Part shown: positions 22,648-33,571 of the stretch, one piece after another | How the letters are laid out: every line of letters begins with the position of its first letter | How positions within the stretch are numbered: position 1 is the stretch's first letter | DNA from: Candidatus Altimarinota bacterium | GTDB lineage: Bacteria > Patescibacteriota > Gracilibacteria > BD1-5 > UBA2023 | DNA length: 59,735 nt | Reading direction: 5' to 3' | NCBI GenBank assembly: GCA_028277205.1 | Contig: JANQGT010000006.1 | Coordinates: 1-59,735, forward strand | Made by a program: the position numbers and the translations under genes | The notes under the pieces: model-generated | Database searches by the model: none | What the model saw: only the letters and a program-made list of their open reading frames with translations | What the model was told of the DNA's origin: nothing

Positions 22648-22782
22648 TTCCGGTCGGAGAATGATTTTCTCGAATGTCAATGATTTTCTCGAGTATGAAT
22701 AACCCCCAGCCGGGAGACAGGGAGTTTTGCGCGGAAAATATAAGCCGGTATCCGGACTTCTTCGACGAAAAAGCGCTTTTTT
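22648..22782 (-). repeat. Dispersed intergenic repeat, long copy with inserted hairpin
   Basis: Read on the minus strand it contains AAAAAGCGCTTTTT, CGGATACCGG, GAGAAAAT and TTCTCCGACCGG in the same order as the copy at 33461-33530, but with about 60 extra bases that include a terminator-like module (22701-22728, plus-strand form aacccccagccgggagacagg). A shorter relative lies at 15434-15486. Confidence 0.6.
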
Positions 22783-22970
22783 ACTATACTGTATCAATTT
22801 GTATCATTTGTATCAATAGATTCTGGTCACTCTTCACTCATCCAAAATACCTCATTATCTACAGCTGTGATCGTGATTTTATCGCAGGCGGTTAGAGAGC
22901 TTTACTCTCAAATTTTATGTGCGAACTTTTTATACTTCCGGCATTTTACCGGTATTTCCATAAATCCCCC

Positions 22971-22999
22971 TTGTATTTTAAGGAAAAACCTCATACACT
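22971..22999 (+). promoter_or_regulatory. Promoter of the SLH protein gene
   Basis: TTGTAT (22971-22976), 17-bp spacer, TACACT (22994-22999); leader about 25 nt to the ATG at 23031. Confidence 0.6.
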
Positions 23000-23030
23000 G
23001 CCGGGGTGATTATTTTCCATCCATATTATT

Positions 23031-23639
23031 ATGCGCATTCGATTTCTCTCGCTTCTCGCATGTTTCCTCCTCATATGAGGATCGCATGTTTCCACGATCT
23101 CGGCAGCCAGTGAATTTTTCGAGAGCGCGGAAAAACTCTCGGAAAAAAATATCATCTCCCGGGCGTCGTCGGCATACGCCTACCGTCTGGATGATCCGAT
23201 CACTCGGGGCGAGATGTCAAAAATCCTTTTTGGATTTATCAATACATTTCGCTCCGAGGGGATATCATTCGGAGACTGCTCGGAGAGCTCATTTCTCGAT
23301 GTCGATGAGGATAGTGTTTTTTGCCGGTATGTCGTCGCGCTCGTAGATGACGGGATCATCTCGAAAAATTCTCGATTTTACCCGGAGCGTCCCCTCACAC
23401 GCGCGGAGATGACGACACTCCTACTACGATGAATGCAGGAGCAGGCGAGTGAGTCACCGGAAACAGTATTTTCAGACATATCCGAAGATATCGTCGGTAT
23501 CCACTCCGGATACATCACCCGGGCAAGAGAGCTCGGGATCGTACAGTCGTGACGATATTTTCGTCCGCTGGATCCCGTCACACGCGGAGAGGCGTTTACG
23601 ATGATTGCACGGCTTCTTCCGGATAGCTCGGACAGCTAG
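23031..23639 (+). CDS. Secreted SLH-domain protein
   Basis: 202 residues, ATG to TAG, with three UGA-Gly codons, one inside the signal peptide. An N-terminal signal peptide (about 1-25) is followed by about three SLH-like repeats: DDPITRGEMSKILFGFIN, YPERPLTRAEMTTLLLRG and FRPLDPVTRGEAFTMIAR mark the repeat ends. It probably sits non-covalently on the cell wall. A terminator follows at 23723. Together with the protein at the left edge it shows that SLH anchoring is used by this organism. Confidence 0.8.
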
Positions 23640-23722
23640 TACCATGGAGATACTTGCAGTGTAAGTATTCGCTCTCAACATAGAATATCGAGCAAACCAG
23701 AAATTGCTGACACAAAGTAAAT

Positions 23723-23749
23723 AACCCTCAGCCGGGAGGCGGGGGTTTT
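23723..23749 (+). terminator. Terminator after the SLH gene
   Basis: AACCCTCAGCCGGGAGGCGG followed by GGGTTTT: a GC-rich hairpin with a short T-run. Closely related sequences occur at 22701 (plus) and 35600-35630 (minus), so this is a recurring terminator type here. Confidence 0.6.
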
Positions 23750-23918
23750 GGGGAGGAAGTATAACATCTTCTGTGCGCTGCTATCGACAGAGTGTTTATT
23801 TGGAGTTTCGGTATAAATCTCTATAGACTCAGGAAAATCCGTACTACAACAGCTTTTACGCATTTTCATCACGAAAATATTTTTAGACATGCTCTGTCGT
23901 AAATAGGGCTCTACCCTC

Positions 23919-23940
23919 AAAAAAATCCCCGAAACGGGAA
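23919..23940 (-). terminator. Terminator of tRNA-Ser
   Basis: On the minus strand TCCCGTTTCGGGGA followed by TTTTTTT, about 20 bp after the tRNA 3' end. Confidence 0.7.
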
Positions 23941-23960
23941 TAAAAACACCTCTCGACATC

Positions 23961-24050
23961 TGGCGGAGAGGGGGGGATTCGAACCCCCGATGCCCTTGCG
24001 GGCATACCGCTTTTCGAGAGCGGCGCGATCGACCACTCTGCCACCTCTCC
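23961..24050 (-). tRNA. tRNA-Ser (CGA)
   Basis: 90 nt including encoded CCA. Acceptor stem GGAGAGG/CCTCTCC with G discriminator, long variable arm typical of tRNA-Ser, T-arm GGGGGTTCGAATCCCCC, and anticodon loop CTCGAAA giving CGA. Confidence 0.95.
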
Positions 24051-24155
24051 AGAGTGCGCGACAGCATATCCGAAAGCATGTGAAAGTCAATGAGGCATCC
24101 TACTGGTTCACAAAGCAATACATTTTGCTATAATCACCCCAGATCAATCTATCAT

Positions 24156-24536
24156 ATGCGCTGCTATTGTCCACATTCTCGCGATCTTGATTATGCGCTC
24201 GAATTGTATCGTCCCATCCGGGAGAGCGATCTCTTTGGAGCGTGGGAAATTGTCTTTCCGTATGAGCAGCGCGAACATCCAGAGCATTCTCGGTCGCTCA
24301 TCCGAAAATCGGATCTCATCATCGCAGAGGTATCGTATCCATCCACGGGACTCGGTATCGAGCTCGGATGGGCGAACGCCGACGGGATACCTGTATTTTG
24401 CATCGCGAAAACCGGTATGAAAATATCGCGCTCTCTGTCAAAAGTCGCCGTAGAGTGTTTTGAATATGCAAATCAACAGGAGATGGTTGAGATATTTACC
24501 CGGATTTTTTCTCGATACGACCAGACACGCGAGTAG
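24156..24536 (+). CDS. Nucleoside 2-deoxyribosyltransferase-like protein
   Basis: 126 residues. The segment RKSDLIIAEVSYPSTGLGIELGWANADGIPVFCI matches the core of the nucleoside 2-deoxyribosyltransferase family, including the acidic catalytic-type Glu in GIELG. The enzyme family exchanges bases on deoxyribonucleosides, and distant members act on other N-glycosides. TATAAT at 24129-24134 lies about 22 nt before the ATG. The N-terminus (MRCYCPHS) is short compared with family members. It converges on mraY with a 13-bp gap. A salvage role would suit a CPR-type host, but that is inference. Confidence 0.7.
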   Translation: MRCYCPHSRDLDYALELYRPIRESDLFGAWEIVFPYEQREHPEHSRSLIRKSDLIIAEVSYPSTGLGIELGWANADGIPVFCIAKTGMKISRSLSKVAVECFEYANQQEMVEIFTRIFSRYDQTRE

Positions 24537-24549
24537 CTGTCATCCGGAT

Positions 24550-25608
24550 CTACCGCGTCAGCAGATACACCACGAGCCCCACGACCGAGAGGATGAGACC
24601 CACGAGCCACAGACGCATGACCACCGTCTCCTCTCGCCAGCCGAGCGCCTCCAGGTGATGGTGGTACGGCGCGATACGAAAGACTTTTTTGCCGCCCCGC
24701 AGCTTTTTACTGGTGATCTGGATGACGACGGAAAAAAGCTCCAGCGCAAAAATCCCGGAGATAATGGCGAGCACGACCAGCGTATCCGTCATCATGGCGA
24801 TGACGCCGAGCGTCGCCCCGAGCGAGAGCGATCCGACGTCGCCCATGATAAATTGAGCAGGCTTGATATTGTACCACAAAAATGCCACGAGCGTCCCGAC
24901 GACGAGCATGCACACCGCCGAGAGGATGAGCAGTCATTTGTCATAGGCGATGAAGGCGTAAACTCCGTATCCGAAGAGCAACAATCCGCCCGCGAGTCCG
25001 TCGAGTCCGTCGGTGAAATTCACACTATTTGCCATGGCGAGGATGACGAAAATGAAGAGGGGAATGTAAAAAATGCCGATGTCGAGCGAGCCGAGTACGG
25101 GGAGCGCTACGGACGAATACCCGAGCTTTTCAAAAAACCACCATCCCCCCGCCATGCCAAAGAGTATGAGCAGTGCAAATTTCAGTCGTGCAGAGAGTCC
25201 CTTCGTCCTGCCGATACCGCGCACATTCATATAGTCGTCGACTGCGCCGACTGCGCCGAGCACAAAGAGAGTAAAGAGCGCGATGTAGGTCTCATTTCGA
25301 TTCCAGAGGGAAAATCGTATGGTCACTCCAAACAACTCCTCGACAACCGGAGAAAACGCCTGTGCGATGATGGACAGCGCGACGAGCACGAGGATCACGA
25401 GGAGGATGACACCCCCGCCCATCGTCGGTGTTCCCGCCTTTGCCTGATGGAGGCGCGCGTACTCCGATGCCTGTCCTACGAGGGCTTCCGTACGGATATT
25501 TTTTCCCAGACGGTAGCGATACAGGATGCGGATATACGGCGGTATCGCTACAAATCCGAAGACGAACGCAAGTACGAGAAAGAGGAAGAGAAAGGGAAGA
25601 TCGCCCAT
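24550..25608 (-). CDS. mraY: Phospho-N-acetylmuramoyl-pentapeptide-transferase
   Basis: 352 residues with about ten membrane helices and one UGA-Gly at 24934. Family hallmarks: GTPTMGGG near residue 60, the aspartate pair in GAVDDYMN, the NSVNFTDGLDGLAGG motif, and APYHHHLEALGW near the C-terminus. It transfers phospho-MurNAc-pentapeptide to undecaprenyl phosphate, making lipid I, at the inner face of the membrane. The start at 25608 is chosen because a TATAAT (25633-25638) lies about 25 nt upstream, inside what would be an N-terminal extension to 25659. It shows that peptidoglycan is made. Confidence 0.95.
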
Positions 25609-25845
25609 GAAACACGATGAGAAAGTCGAAAAATTATACACCGCGAGACGTAAAAGCAATACAGATTTTTCATCTGGTAAAAAACTGCATAACGAAAAGC
25701 AGACAACGCGAAAATAGATCCTTTATCACTCGATGGTGATCCGGTATATATACGCACGGCACAGGGATCAGAAAGCGCCTGAGAGACGACAGCTCGCATT
25801 CGAGATCGATATGCTCGCCGCAAGAGAAAACGCAGACATACGCGA

Positions 25846-26313
25846 CTAATCCCTTCCGGCATCCACCCCTTTCCACACGCCGTGCCGATTGCAGGTAGCA
25901 CGCACCTCAAACGGCTCATCCGGACACGCGAATGTAAACTCTCACTCGATATCGGCGTCGTCTCCGGAGAGCTCTTCTATGACCTCGCCGTCCGTGTCAT
26001 AGACGCCGATCGCCTCGATGCGATGGTCGTCGGTTTGCGGGTGAGGATTATCCTCCAGTCCCACGCGCACACGCAGCACGTCCCCCTCCCGAAAATAAAA
26101 GGGCGTGTGCTGCTCCTCTACCGCCGACAGATCATCCGGATCCTCCGGCGGATCCTGCACCGCCTCCGCCACCCGCATAAAGGTATCGACTCCCCCGCAC
26201 GCCGGACAAACAAGCGAGCCATCCGCCGCATACAGCTCGCTGGAGCTGTCGTCGCGATCCAGCATATCCGTAGACAGGAGGTACCGACACTCGGTGCATA
26301 CGAGGCGCGCCAT
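25846..26313 (-). CDS. Small zinc-ribbon-like protein
   Basis: 155 residues. Two CxxC knuckles, Cys6/Cys9 and Cys36/Cys39 (LVCTECR, LVCPACGG), form a probable zinc ribbon at the N-terminus; the middle is acidic. UGA-Gly at 25942 adds 31 residues with two more Cys and a His. It stops at TAG 25846. A TATACT box lies about 40 nt upstream of the start. No family name can be given; such small ribbon proteins often bind nucleic acid or partner enzymes. Confidence 0.6.
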
Positions 26314-26492
26314 CTGAGAAAAACGATATGAAATAGCAATCCAAGTATATGCCGAATTTTTTCGCTCGCAAACCGTTTCAAAATTGACTTTCTGTGTGTT
26401 TGAGTACTATTCGGGTACGTGCGCTGGATTTTTTCCGATACGAGCAATCAAACACCCGATAAGCGCATTCATATCATCATGATCTCTCCAAC

Positions 26493-28022
26493 ATGTTCGA
26501 ATTCCTGTGGTTTGCTGGCGGCGCGCTCGTCTGCGCCATCGGCTCCTATGTCCTCTTTCTGCATATGGCAAAGCGCGAAACTCTCTCGCGCACAAAAGAA
26601 ATAGAAAAACTGCGCGAGGCGGATGAAAAGCGAATCGCCGAGCGTAAAAAAGAACTCGAAAACGCGATGAAATCCGACCGGGAAAAAATCAATTCGGAGC
26701 GTCAGGAGCTCTCATCACAAAAAAAGAAGATCGACGAGCTGGAGGGAAAAATCGTCGAAAAAGAAGAGCGCATCGAAAAGCGACTTTCAGAGCTCGATGG
26801 AAAATTTGAAGAGCTGTATAAAAAAGAAACCGATCTCGCAGACAAACGAAAAGCCCTCGACGAAGAGTCCGCAGAGCTCTCGTCCCGCCTCTCGGAGATC
26901 GCAAAGCTCTCCGAAGAAGAGGCGAAAGATGAGCTCTTTTCTCAGGTGGAGGCGCGCTATGAGAGCGATCTCTCGGCACTGGCGCAAAAAAAGCGCACAG
27001 AGTACAGAAAGCGCGAAAAGGAAATCGCCCAAGAAGTCCTCATCGGCGCCATCCAGCAGTATGCCGCAGAGGTGACCAGCGAAGCGCTGCAGACGATGAT
27101 ATCGCTCGAGAGCGACGATCTAAAGGGAAAACTCATCGGAAAAGAAGGGCGAAACATCACGGCGTTTGAGCGATCGACGGGAGTCTCGCTCGTCATCGAC
27201 GACACGCCCGACACGGTATTTTTATCGAGCTTTGATCTGTTTCGTCGATATATCGCAAAAAAGACTCTGGAAGACCTGATCGCCGATAAACGCATCCAGC
27301 CAGCACGCATCGAGGAAATCGCCGAAAAAAATCAGCGCGAGGCGGAAAAGCTCATCGCCGATCTCGGTGAAAAAACTCTGGCGGAGATGGGCATCACGGA
27401 TATTCCAAATGAGATCGTGCCCCTCATTGGAAAATTTCGATTTCGTACGAGCTACGGACAAAATATCCTGACGCATTCAAAAGAAGTGGCATACCTCTCC
27501 GAGGCGATCGCAAAGCTCATCGGCGCCGATCCCGCCCTCGCTCTGAAGGGATGACTCCTGCATGATCTCGGCAAGGCGATGGATCACGACATCGAGGGGA
27601 CGCATCCCGAGATCGGCGGACGCATCGCGCGAAAATACGGGCTGGATGAGCGCCTCGTCAATATCATCGAGGGACATCACGACGACGTCCCGCAGATCTG
27701 CATCGAGACGAAAATCATACAGATCGCCGATGCCATCAGCGCTATCCGACCGTGAGCGCGCCGTATCAATGCCGATCAGTTTGTAAAGCGGATGCAGGAG
27801 ATGGAAAATCTCGTCGCGAGTTTTTCCGGAGTCAATAAAGCATTCGCGCTCTCGGCAGGACGGGAGGTCCGCGTCTTTGTGGACTGCGAGACCGTGAGCG
27901 ACTGGGATGCCGAGCGTATGGCACAGGAGATCGCCGAGACCATACAGGACACCCTCTCGTATCCGGGAGAGATCAAAATCACCCTCATACGCGAAAAACG
28001 CGTCATCGAGTACGCCCGATAG
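26493..28022 (+). CDS. rny: Ribonuclease Y
   Basis: 509 residues, the normal size. N-terminal membrane anchor (about 2-22), long charged coiled coil (about 25-195), KH domain (about 205-265, GKLIGKEGRNITAFE), then the HD phosphohydrolase domain with LLHDLGKA and EGHHDD. UGA-Gly at 27552 precedes LLHDLGK and UGA-Gly at 27753 is the glycine of DAISAIRPGARR, invariant in the family, which makes this gene a good test of the code. RNase Y starts mRNA decay from the inner membrane. It is followed 15 bp later by lgt. Confidence 0.95.
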
Positions 28023-28037
28023 TTTTTCACTTTTTCT

Positions 28038-28820
28038 ATGTATCCCCAGTTCGACGTTTTCGGCATTACACTCTATTCATTCGGGCTCGGTCTGTCACTG
28101 TCGTTTCTCGCGTTCTTTTTCCTGCTGTATCGTCTGTCGCTAAAGCTCGGCATCAACACCCAATTTTTCCTCGGAAACGCCTTATTTTTCTTTCTTTCGA
28201 GCTTTCTTTTTTCCCGGTTTTTCTACATCATCGCCGAGTGGCGGGATTTGCAGTTTATCTTTTCGGAGGGAATCATCCGGTTTTTCCTCATGTCCGATTA
28301 CAATTTTTCGCTCATAGGAGGGATATTCGGCTTTCTGTTCGTGCTCTTTATCGCCGTATGGTGGCGCGGATTTTCTCTTCCGAAATACATTGACGCCACT
28401 GTCATCGCCTTTCTCGGAGCCGCGTCCGTCGGATTTGTCGGAGCGTTTTTCGGTGGGCAGGTGCTCGGTGCGCCGACGGATCTGTCCATCGGCGTCGAGT
28501 ACACCTCTCCCTACTCTGCCAATCCCTATGCCGATCCCGTCATTCCGTTGGGGCTTTTGTATGCGCTGTTTTCGTTTTTGCTCTTTAGTCTCCTGTACAT
28601 CGTGCGCTCGGTCGTGAGCATCGACGGCATCGTCGGCTATTTCGGCATGATCACGTTTTCGGCGGCGTACATAGCGGGCGAGCAGTTTTCCGGTCGCGAA
28701 GACATCGTCGCCTCGTACACGGGCGCGTCGCTGGGGCAGATCGGATTTCTCATTCTTATCATTTTCGCCGTGTGGTGACTGGCTCGGCTTTCTCGTCGCG
28801 AAAGCTCGCTCATCGGGTAG
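28038..28820 (+). CDS. lgt: Prolipoprotein diacylglyceryl transferase
   Basis: 260 residues in code 25, with about seven membrane helices. The N-terminal FGITLYSFGL, the Asn-containing DYNFSLIGGIFGF (the Lgt signature region) and the C-terminal GEQFSGREDIV identify the family. The enzyme adds diacylglycerol to the lipobox Cys of prelipoproteins; several lipoproteins are encoded in this window. UGA at 28776 overlaps the GTG start of comEC as GTGA; read as Gly, the protein gains a charged tail of 14 residues ending at TAG 28818-28820. That tail is not needed by the family and may be a relic of stop-codon reassignment. Confidence 0.9.
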
Positions 28821-30328
28821 GATTTTTTCTCGCGGCTGCCGGGTTTTTTCTCTCGATTGCCGGGTACAGCCTGTGGGAAAATCCGGTCGCGATAGTGTGA
28901 ATTTTCGCAGTAGCGTGCGCAGTACTGGGGACGGTGAGGGCATTTGCACCTCAAATATTTTTACAAAAAGCAGTGTGGATAGCACTGTTTATATGAGCCG
29001 GTTTTGGTCTATTTGTCTCGATCGCTCCGACACAGGGGCACATGCAGACGCTCATCGATACCGGTATTTTCACACAGACGAAATCGGGGACGATCGAAAA
29101 AACCGGAGAGAAAGCAGCGATGCGCATCCGGATCATCCGTCTGGAGCGCACGGATACAAAGTGGTCCCGGTATTTCGCAAGGCTCCTGCAGGTACATCGA
29201 CAAGCTATGCCGGACAATACCGGCATGTGGCTCTATGTGTCGCCGAGTCAGACATTCAAACCGGGTGACATCCTCACCCGAACCGGTACGCTCCTGCCGC
29301 CGCTCGGGTGGGACGATCCATCGAGACGGCGATTTTATGAGACGCGGGGAGTGTTTGCCGTGACATTCGCCTGAGTCGAATCACGCACCGAAACAAACGA
29401 CCGAAGCCCGGTCTTGCGATGAGTCGACACGATCCGCTCGGAAATCCGCGACCGGACAAACCGGCTCTATCCCGACGATACCGGTGTGCTCGTCCGGGGA
29501 CTACTGTTTGGTGATCGCACGGATATGGACGAGTGAGCACGGGATGCTTTTGCGAAAACCGGTCTGTCTCATATCCTCGCAGCGAGCGGATTTAATGTGA
29601 CGATCGTCGCCCTCTTTTTCGCGTGGATGCTGTCCCGATTTTCAGTGGTGGTCCGCAGTGTCGGGGTCATCATCGGCATCATCGGTTTCGTCCTGCTCGT
29701 GGGCGATGATCCGCCCGTCGTACGTGCCGGTATCACGGGCGTGCTCGGATACCTCGCATTTGCATCGGGCACGCGCCTGCGCCTGATCGCACTCACGATC
29801 GCGGTCGCCGCCATCATGGTCGCACGAAATCCCGGCATCCTCGTCTCGGATGTCAGCTTTCAGCTGTCGTTTCTCTCGGTGTTCGGACTCATTGTTTTGA
29901 AATCGGCACTCGAACGCTTTTTTCAGCGAATACCGACTATCCTCTCCGCTCGCGAGTCCGTCGTGCTCACGCTCTCGGCGACGGCATTTTGCGTACCGCT
30001 CGTCGCCGTCGTTTTCGGTGAGGTCTCGACGGTATTTCTCCTCTCAAATTTGCTCGTGGCACCGCTCATCCCCGCCATTATGCTTTTTTCCGCATTATCA
30101 CTCGTATTCGTCGGGGTTTTTGCGCCGGCGGCAATCGCGCTTGGATTTATCGCCGATTCACTCTCGCGGATCATCCTCCTGGTCGCAAACGGACTCTCGG
30201 CGCCCGAGTGGGCGGTAGTGTCGGCTAATTTTTGACAAGTGATTGAAGCAATCATACTCACGACTATGATTATGGGACTCGTATTTTTATCGTGAAATGC
30301 ATTACTTGGAAAAAACTTACAAATATAA
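28775..30328 (+). CDS. comEC: ComEC/Rec2-type DNA uptake channel protein
   Basis: 517 residues with about seven UGA-Gly codons. The N-terminal part has three membrane helices and an OB-like soluble section (about 90-200), then the competence domain with the signature GLSHILAASGFNV and several helices. Start GTG at 28775 overlaps the last original codons of lgt. The usual C-terminal metallo-beta-lactamase-like domain of some ComEC proteins is absent. ComEC forms the inner-membrane channel for single-stranded DNA in natural transformation. In reduced CPR genomes it is commonly kept and could feed nucleotide salvage. Confidence 0.88.
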
Positions 30329-30329
30329 T

Positions 30330-30357
30330 TTGACATTACTCATTCTATATATAAAAT
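30330..30357 (+). promoter_or_regulatory. Promoter of the second pentapeptide gene
   Basis: TTGACA (30330-30335), 16-bp spacer, TAAAAT (30352-30357); leader about 24 nt. Confidence 0.6.
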
Positions 30358-30387
30358 TGCCACTGTACTTCTCTGACTTTATTTATC

Positions 30388-31128
30388 ATGAGTACACCAG
30401 ATAGCCCAGTAACGCATTATGAGTTTGCCGGGGAAATTCCACCAGATCTCCATCTCGAAGCCTCGGGAATTACCGGACTTTCCCAGCAGGTAGCAGACGA
30501 TGCTATGGCGGCAATAGATCTCGGTACTGAAAGCATGTCCGATCTGGCGTCGGCTGTCGTAGCGGCAATCACTGAAGATCCACGGGTGTTGGATCAACTC
30601 GTAGGCGTTCTTGTAGGGAATGATACTTTTATGAACTCTCTTGTAGTGAGGGCAGTGGAGAAAGTCGAAGAAGAAATTGACCCTGAAAAACTTCAGCAGG
30701 ATGAAACAGATGGCCACGATCCTTGGGGAGAATGATGAGTCGATCAAGACGATCTACCTGATACCACCGACAATGTCCAAGCTGTTTCATGAACAAATTT
30801 AGCACAGATGGTCGTCGCCGGATCACACGGAGAGCGCACGCAAGGCGGAGATAAAATAACTGAATCATGACAAAAAGAACTCGTAATTCTCGACTGAAAA
30901 GATTTTTCCGGAATGCGTTTTCGTGGTACATGATCTGTTCTTGTTTGACGGGAAGTAAATCTAACCGGAGCGGACTTTCGAGGAGTAGATTTCAACTACA
31001 TCACTATCGGCGAGGGGACTACTCTAAAATGAGCACGTTTCCGAAGAAAACAGATCGAAAACCTGTGAAAAGATGCCAAAAAATTCATGAGAGAACTGAA
31101 AAGATTGGGGGCGGTCATAGAGGGGTAG
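30388..31128 (+). CDS. Pentapeptide-repeat-containing protein
   Basis: 246 residues, ATG to TAG, with about nine UGA-Gly codons including a UGA-UGA pair at 30733-30738. The N-terminal 115 residues are acidic and helical. The C-terminal half has degenerate pentapeptide repeats (GKDFSGMRFRGTG ... REVNLTGADFRGVDF ... LKGARF) and a basic helical tail. A standard-code reading would stop after 115 residues and miss the repeats. Function unknown; the tail design resembles the pentapeptide protein at 10.9 kb. Confidence 0.75.
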
Positions 31129-31147
31129 AGCGGTATCACATTCAGAC

Positions 31148-31174
31148 ATCCCGAGAGTTTCTCTCGGGATTTTT
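31148..31174 (+). terminator. Intrinsic terminator
   Basis: Perfect 10-bp stem ATCCCGAGAG/CTCTCGGGAT with a 3-nt loop and following T-run, 20 bp after the pentapeptide gene. Confidence 0.85.
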
Positions 31175-31193
31175 CGTTCTCGGTTTCTTTTGT

Positions 31194-31883
31194 TTACCCC
31201 TCAAAATACTGCGCATCATACACACTCTCGAGGCGCTTTGCGAGTTGTTTCAGGATGAAATCACTGTATTTATGCGCGCGCGACTCGGATATGCGGATCC
31301 GAAGCGAAAAGAGAAAATGCTCGAAAATATCGCGTACGAAGTCGGTCATCATCCGCCGATACGCGGACGTCTCGAGCTGGGTGAGCAGCTTTTTGGTGAT
31401 GATATTCGACGGATCGTGCGTGACCGCATCAAAAAGATCGTCAATCCAAAAATTGATCCGATCGCGGACAGCCTGCGGCAGCGCCTCTTCGTCAAATTCG
31501 ATGTGTTCAGCGAGTGATTCGCATACGGGCGAGATCGCATCTGCGCGCTCGACAGAGGTGTAGCGCACGCGGATCGTCCGCTCCGCAGGCTCGAATATGA
31601 GTGACAATCACCCCACGAGAAAATGCGACGGCACACCCGAGGAGATGAGCGGCACGAGCGACGAGAGCAAAAAATGATACTCCTCCGTCTGCATGAGCGC
31701 CAGCAGCACCCGCGCCAGCGAGTCATCATCGCGCCGGGATTTTTGCTCGTCGCGCCGGGTTTTTTTGATATTTCGGAGAGTGCGGGCGACCCGGACGGGA
31801 TCCGACTCGCGGACGGACTCCGCGGATTTGCCGCCGGCTTCGCCCGAGTCCTCGACGGATGGGGTAAATTCTTCGAGGGACAT
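31194..31883 (-). CDS. Hypothetical protein (229 aa)
   Basis: ATG 31883 to TAA, with one UGA-Gly at 31608 between two otherwise open halves. The N-terminus is charged (to about residue 60), the rest mostly helical with scattered aromatic residues; no signal peptide and no motif recognised. It lies 22 bp downstream of glyA on the same strand and may share its transcript. Confidence 0.6.
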
Positions 31884-31905
31884 GGGATTATGCTAATGGG
31901 GAAAG

Positions 31906-33165
31906 TTATGCAGCCGCGTTTTCGTATATGGGGAATCGACGGCAAAGCGTGCGCATTTGCTCGCGGAGTGTGGCGATCATTTGCGGATTTTGTCGATTTC
32001 GGATCGCCTCGCTCATGATGTGCGCGATGGTGTGCATGTCCTCCTCGCGCATGCCGCGAGTCGTGACAGCGGGCGTCCCGATACGCACTCCCGAGGGATC
32101 GACGGGTTTTCGCGGGTCATTCGGGACCATATTTTTATTGAGCGAGATACCGACTGATTCAAAGATAGCTTCGGCTTCTTTTCCGCCGATACCGAAATTT
32201 CGATATACATCGGCGAGAAAATAGTGTGTATCCGTCCCGCCCGATACGATACGAAATCCTTCTTTTGAAAGTGCGTCCGCAAGCACTTGCGCATTGAGAA
32301 TGATTTGTTTAGAATATTGGCGAAATTCCGGCTTCGCCGCTTCGAGAAATGCTACCGCTTTAGCGGCGGTCACATGATCGTGCGGTCCGCCCTGTACGCC
32401 CGGAAATACCGCTTTCGCGATTGCTTTTGCATACTGCTGTTTTGCCATGATCATGCCACCGCGCGGTCCGCGGAGCGTTTTATGCGTCGTCGTCGAGACG
32501 ACATCACATATCGGCACGGGGTTTTCCAGCGCTCCTCAGGCGATGAGCCCCGCGGTATGCGATATATCAGCGAAGAGAACGGCACCAATCGCATCGGCGA
32601 TCTCGCGAAATCTCTGCCACTCGACGAGTCGGGAGTAGATCGTATATCCGGCGATGATCATCTTTGGGCGGTGTTCGAGCGCCAGACGCTCTACCTCGTC
32701 CATATCGATGCGCTCCGTCTCGGGATCCAGACCGTAGGGAATGACATTGTAGAGCATCCCGGAAAAATTCACAGGATGTCCGTGTGTCAAGTGTCCTCCG
32801 TGATCGAGCGACATACCGAGAACGGTATCGCCGGGAGAGAGTATCGCCATATAGACTGCGAGATTCGCGGGAGAGCCTGAAAGCGGCTGGACATTGACAT
32901 ATTCGGCACCAAAAAGCGCCTTTGCGCGCTCGATGGCAAGACTCTCGACTTTATCGACGACTTCATTTCCCGCATAGTAGCGCTTTGCGATATATCCTTC
33001 GGAGTATTTATTGGTAAAGACGCTCCCAAGCGCCTCGAGCACGCCGGGTGAGACGGAGTTTTCGGATGCGATGAGCTCGATGCCATCTTCTTGGCGTTCT
33101 CGTTCTTCGGCGATGAGTGCGGCGATCTCGGGATCGGTGGTGGTAAGTGGCTGGCTGAGAAACAT
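31906..33165 (-). CDS. glyA: Serine hydroxymethyltransferase
   Basis: 419 residues, the standard size. PLP-binding Lys is in [13 protein letters not shown], with upstream [11 protein letters not shown], the [11 protein letters not shown] segment and [12 protein letters not shown] typical of SHMT. UGA-Gly at 32536 is the residue after GLIA, where homologues have Ala or Gly. It converts serine and tetrahydrofolate to glycine and methylene-THF, the main one-carbon source. Start at MFLSQPL is chosen over an upstream TTG by family length. Confidence 0.95.
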
Positions 33166-33460
33166 GATTTGAAAAATTTTAGAAAAACAAGTGCTGTCAA
33201 TGATATTCAAACACTACCCCCCCGTTTCCGAGCGATGCCTGATACTCCTTTCTTCCGTGAGTGTCGAGACGGATGTACATGAGCTGTATCGGTATAAAAA
33301 GGCAGGAAATTTTCACGAAATTGTACCGAAACATGGAGCGTTTACAAGCAAAAATACAAAAGAATCCGAAAGCGAAAAACCGGCTTCCCTCGAGGAAAAC
33401 CGGTATCGAAAGATGCTGTATATCGGGCTTTTCAGAGTCTGGGGGCTATCGGTATAAATA

Positions 33461-33530
33461 GTGAAAAAGCGCTTTTAGCGAAAAAATCGGATACCGGTTT
33501 ATTTGAGAAAATTTGTTCTCCGACCGGGAT
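33461..33530 (+). repeat. Dispersed intergenic repeat copy
   Basis: Contains GTGAAAAAGCGCTTTTAGCG, CGGATACCGG, GAGAAAAT and TTCTCCGACCGGGAT; homologous in order to 22648-22782 (opposite strand) and partly to 15434-15486. Confidence 0.6.
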
Positions 33531-33571
33531 TTCGATGCTGTATGTCACAGAGTCCGATTGTCATCGCGACA

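Noticed and set aside
25733-25849. 38-residue frame between mraY and the zinc-ribbon gene
   Set aside because: Too short and without supporting features; it ends on the stop codon of the opposite gene.
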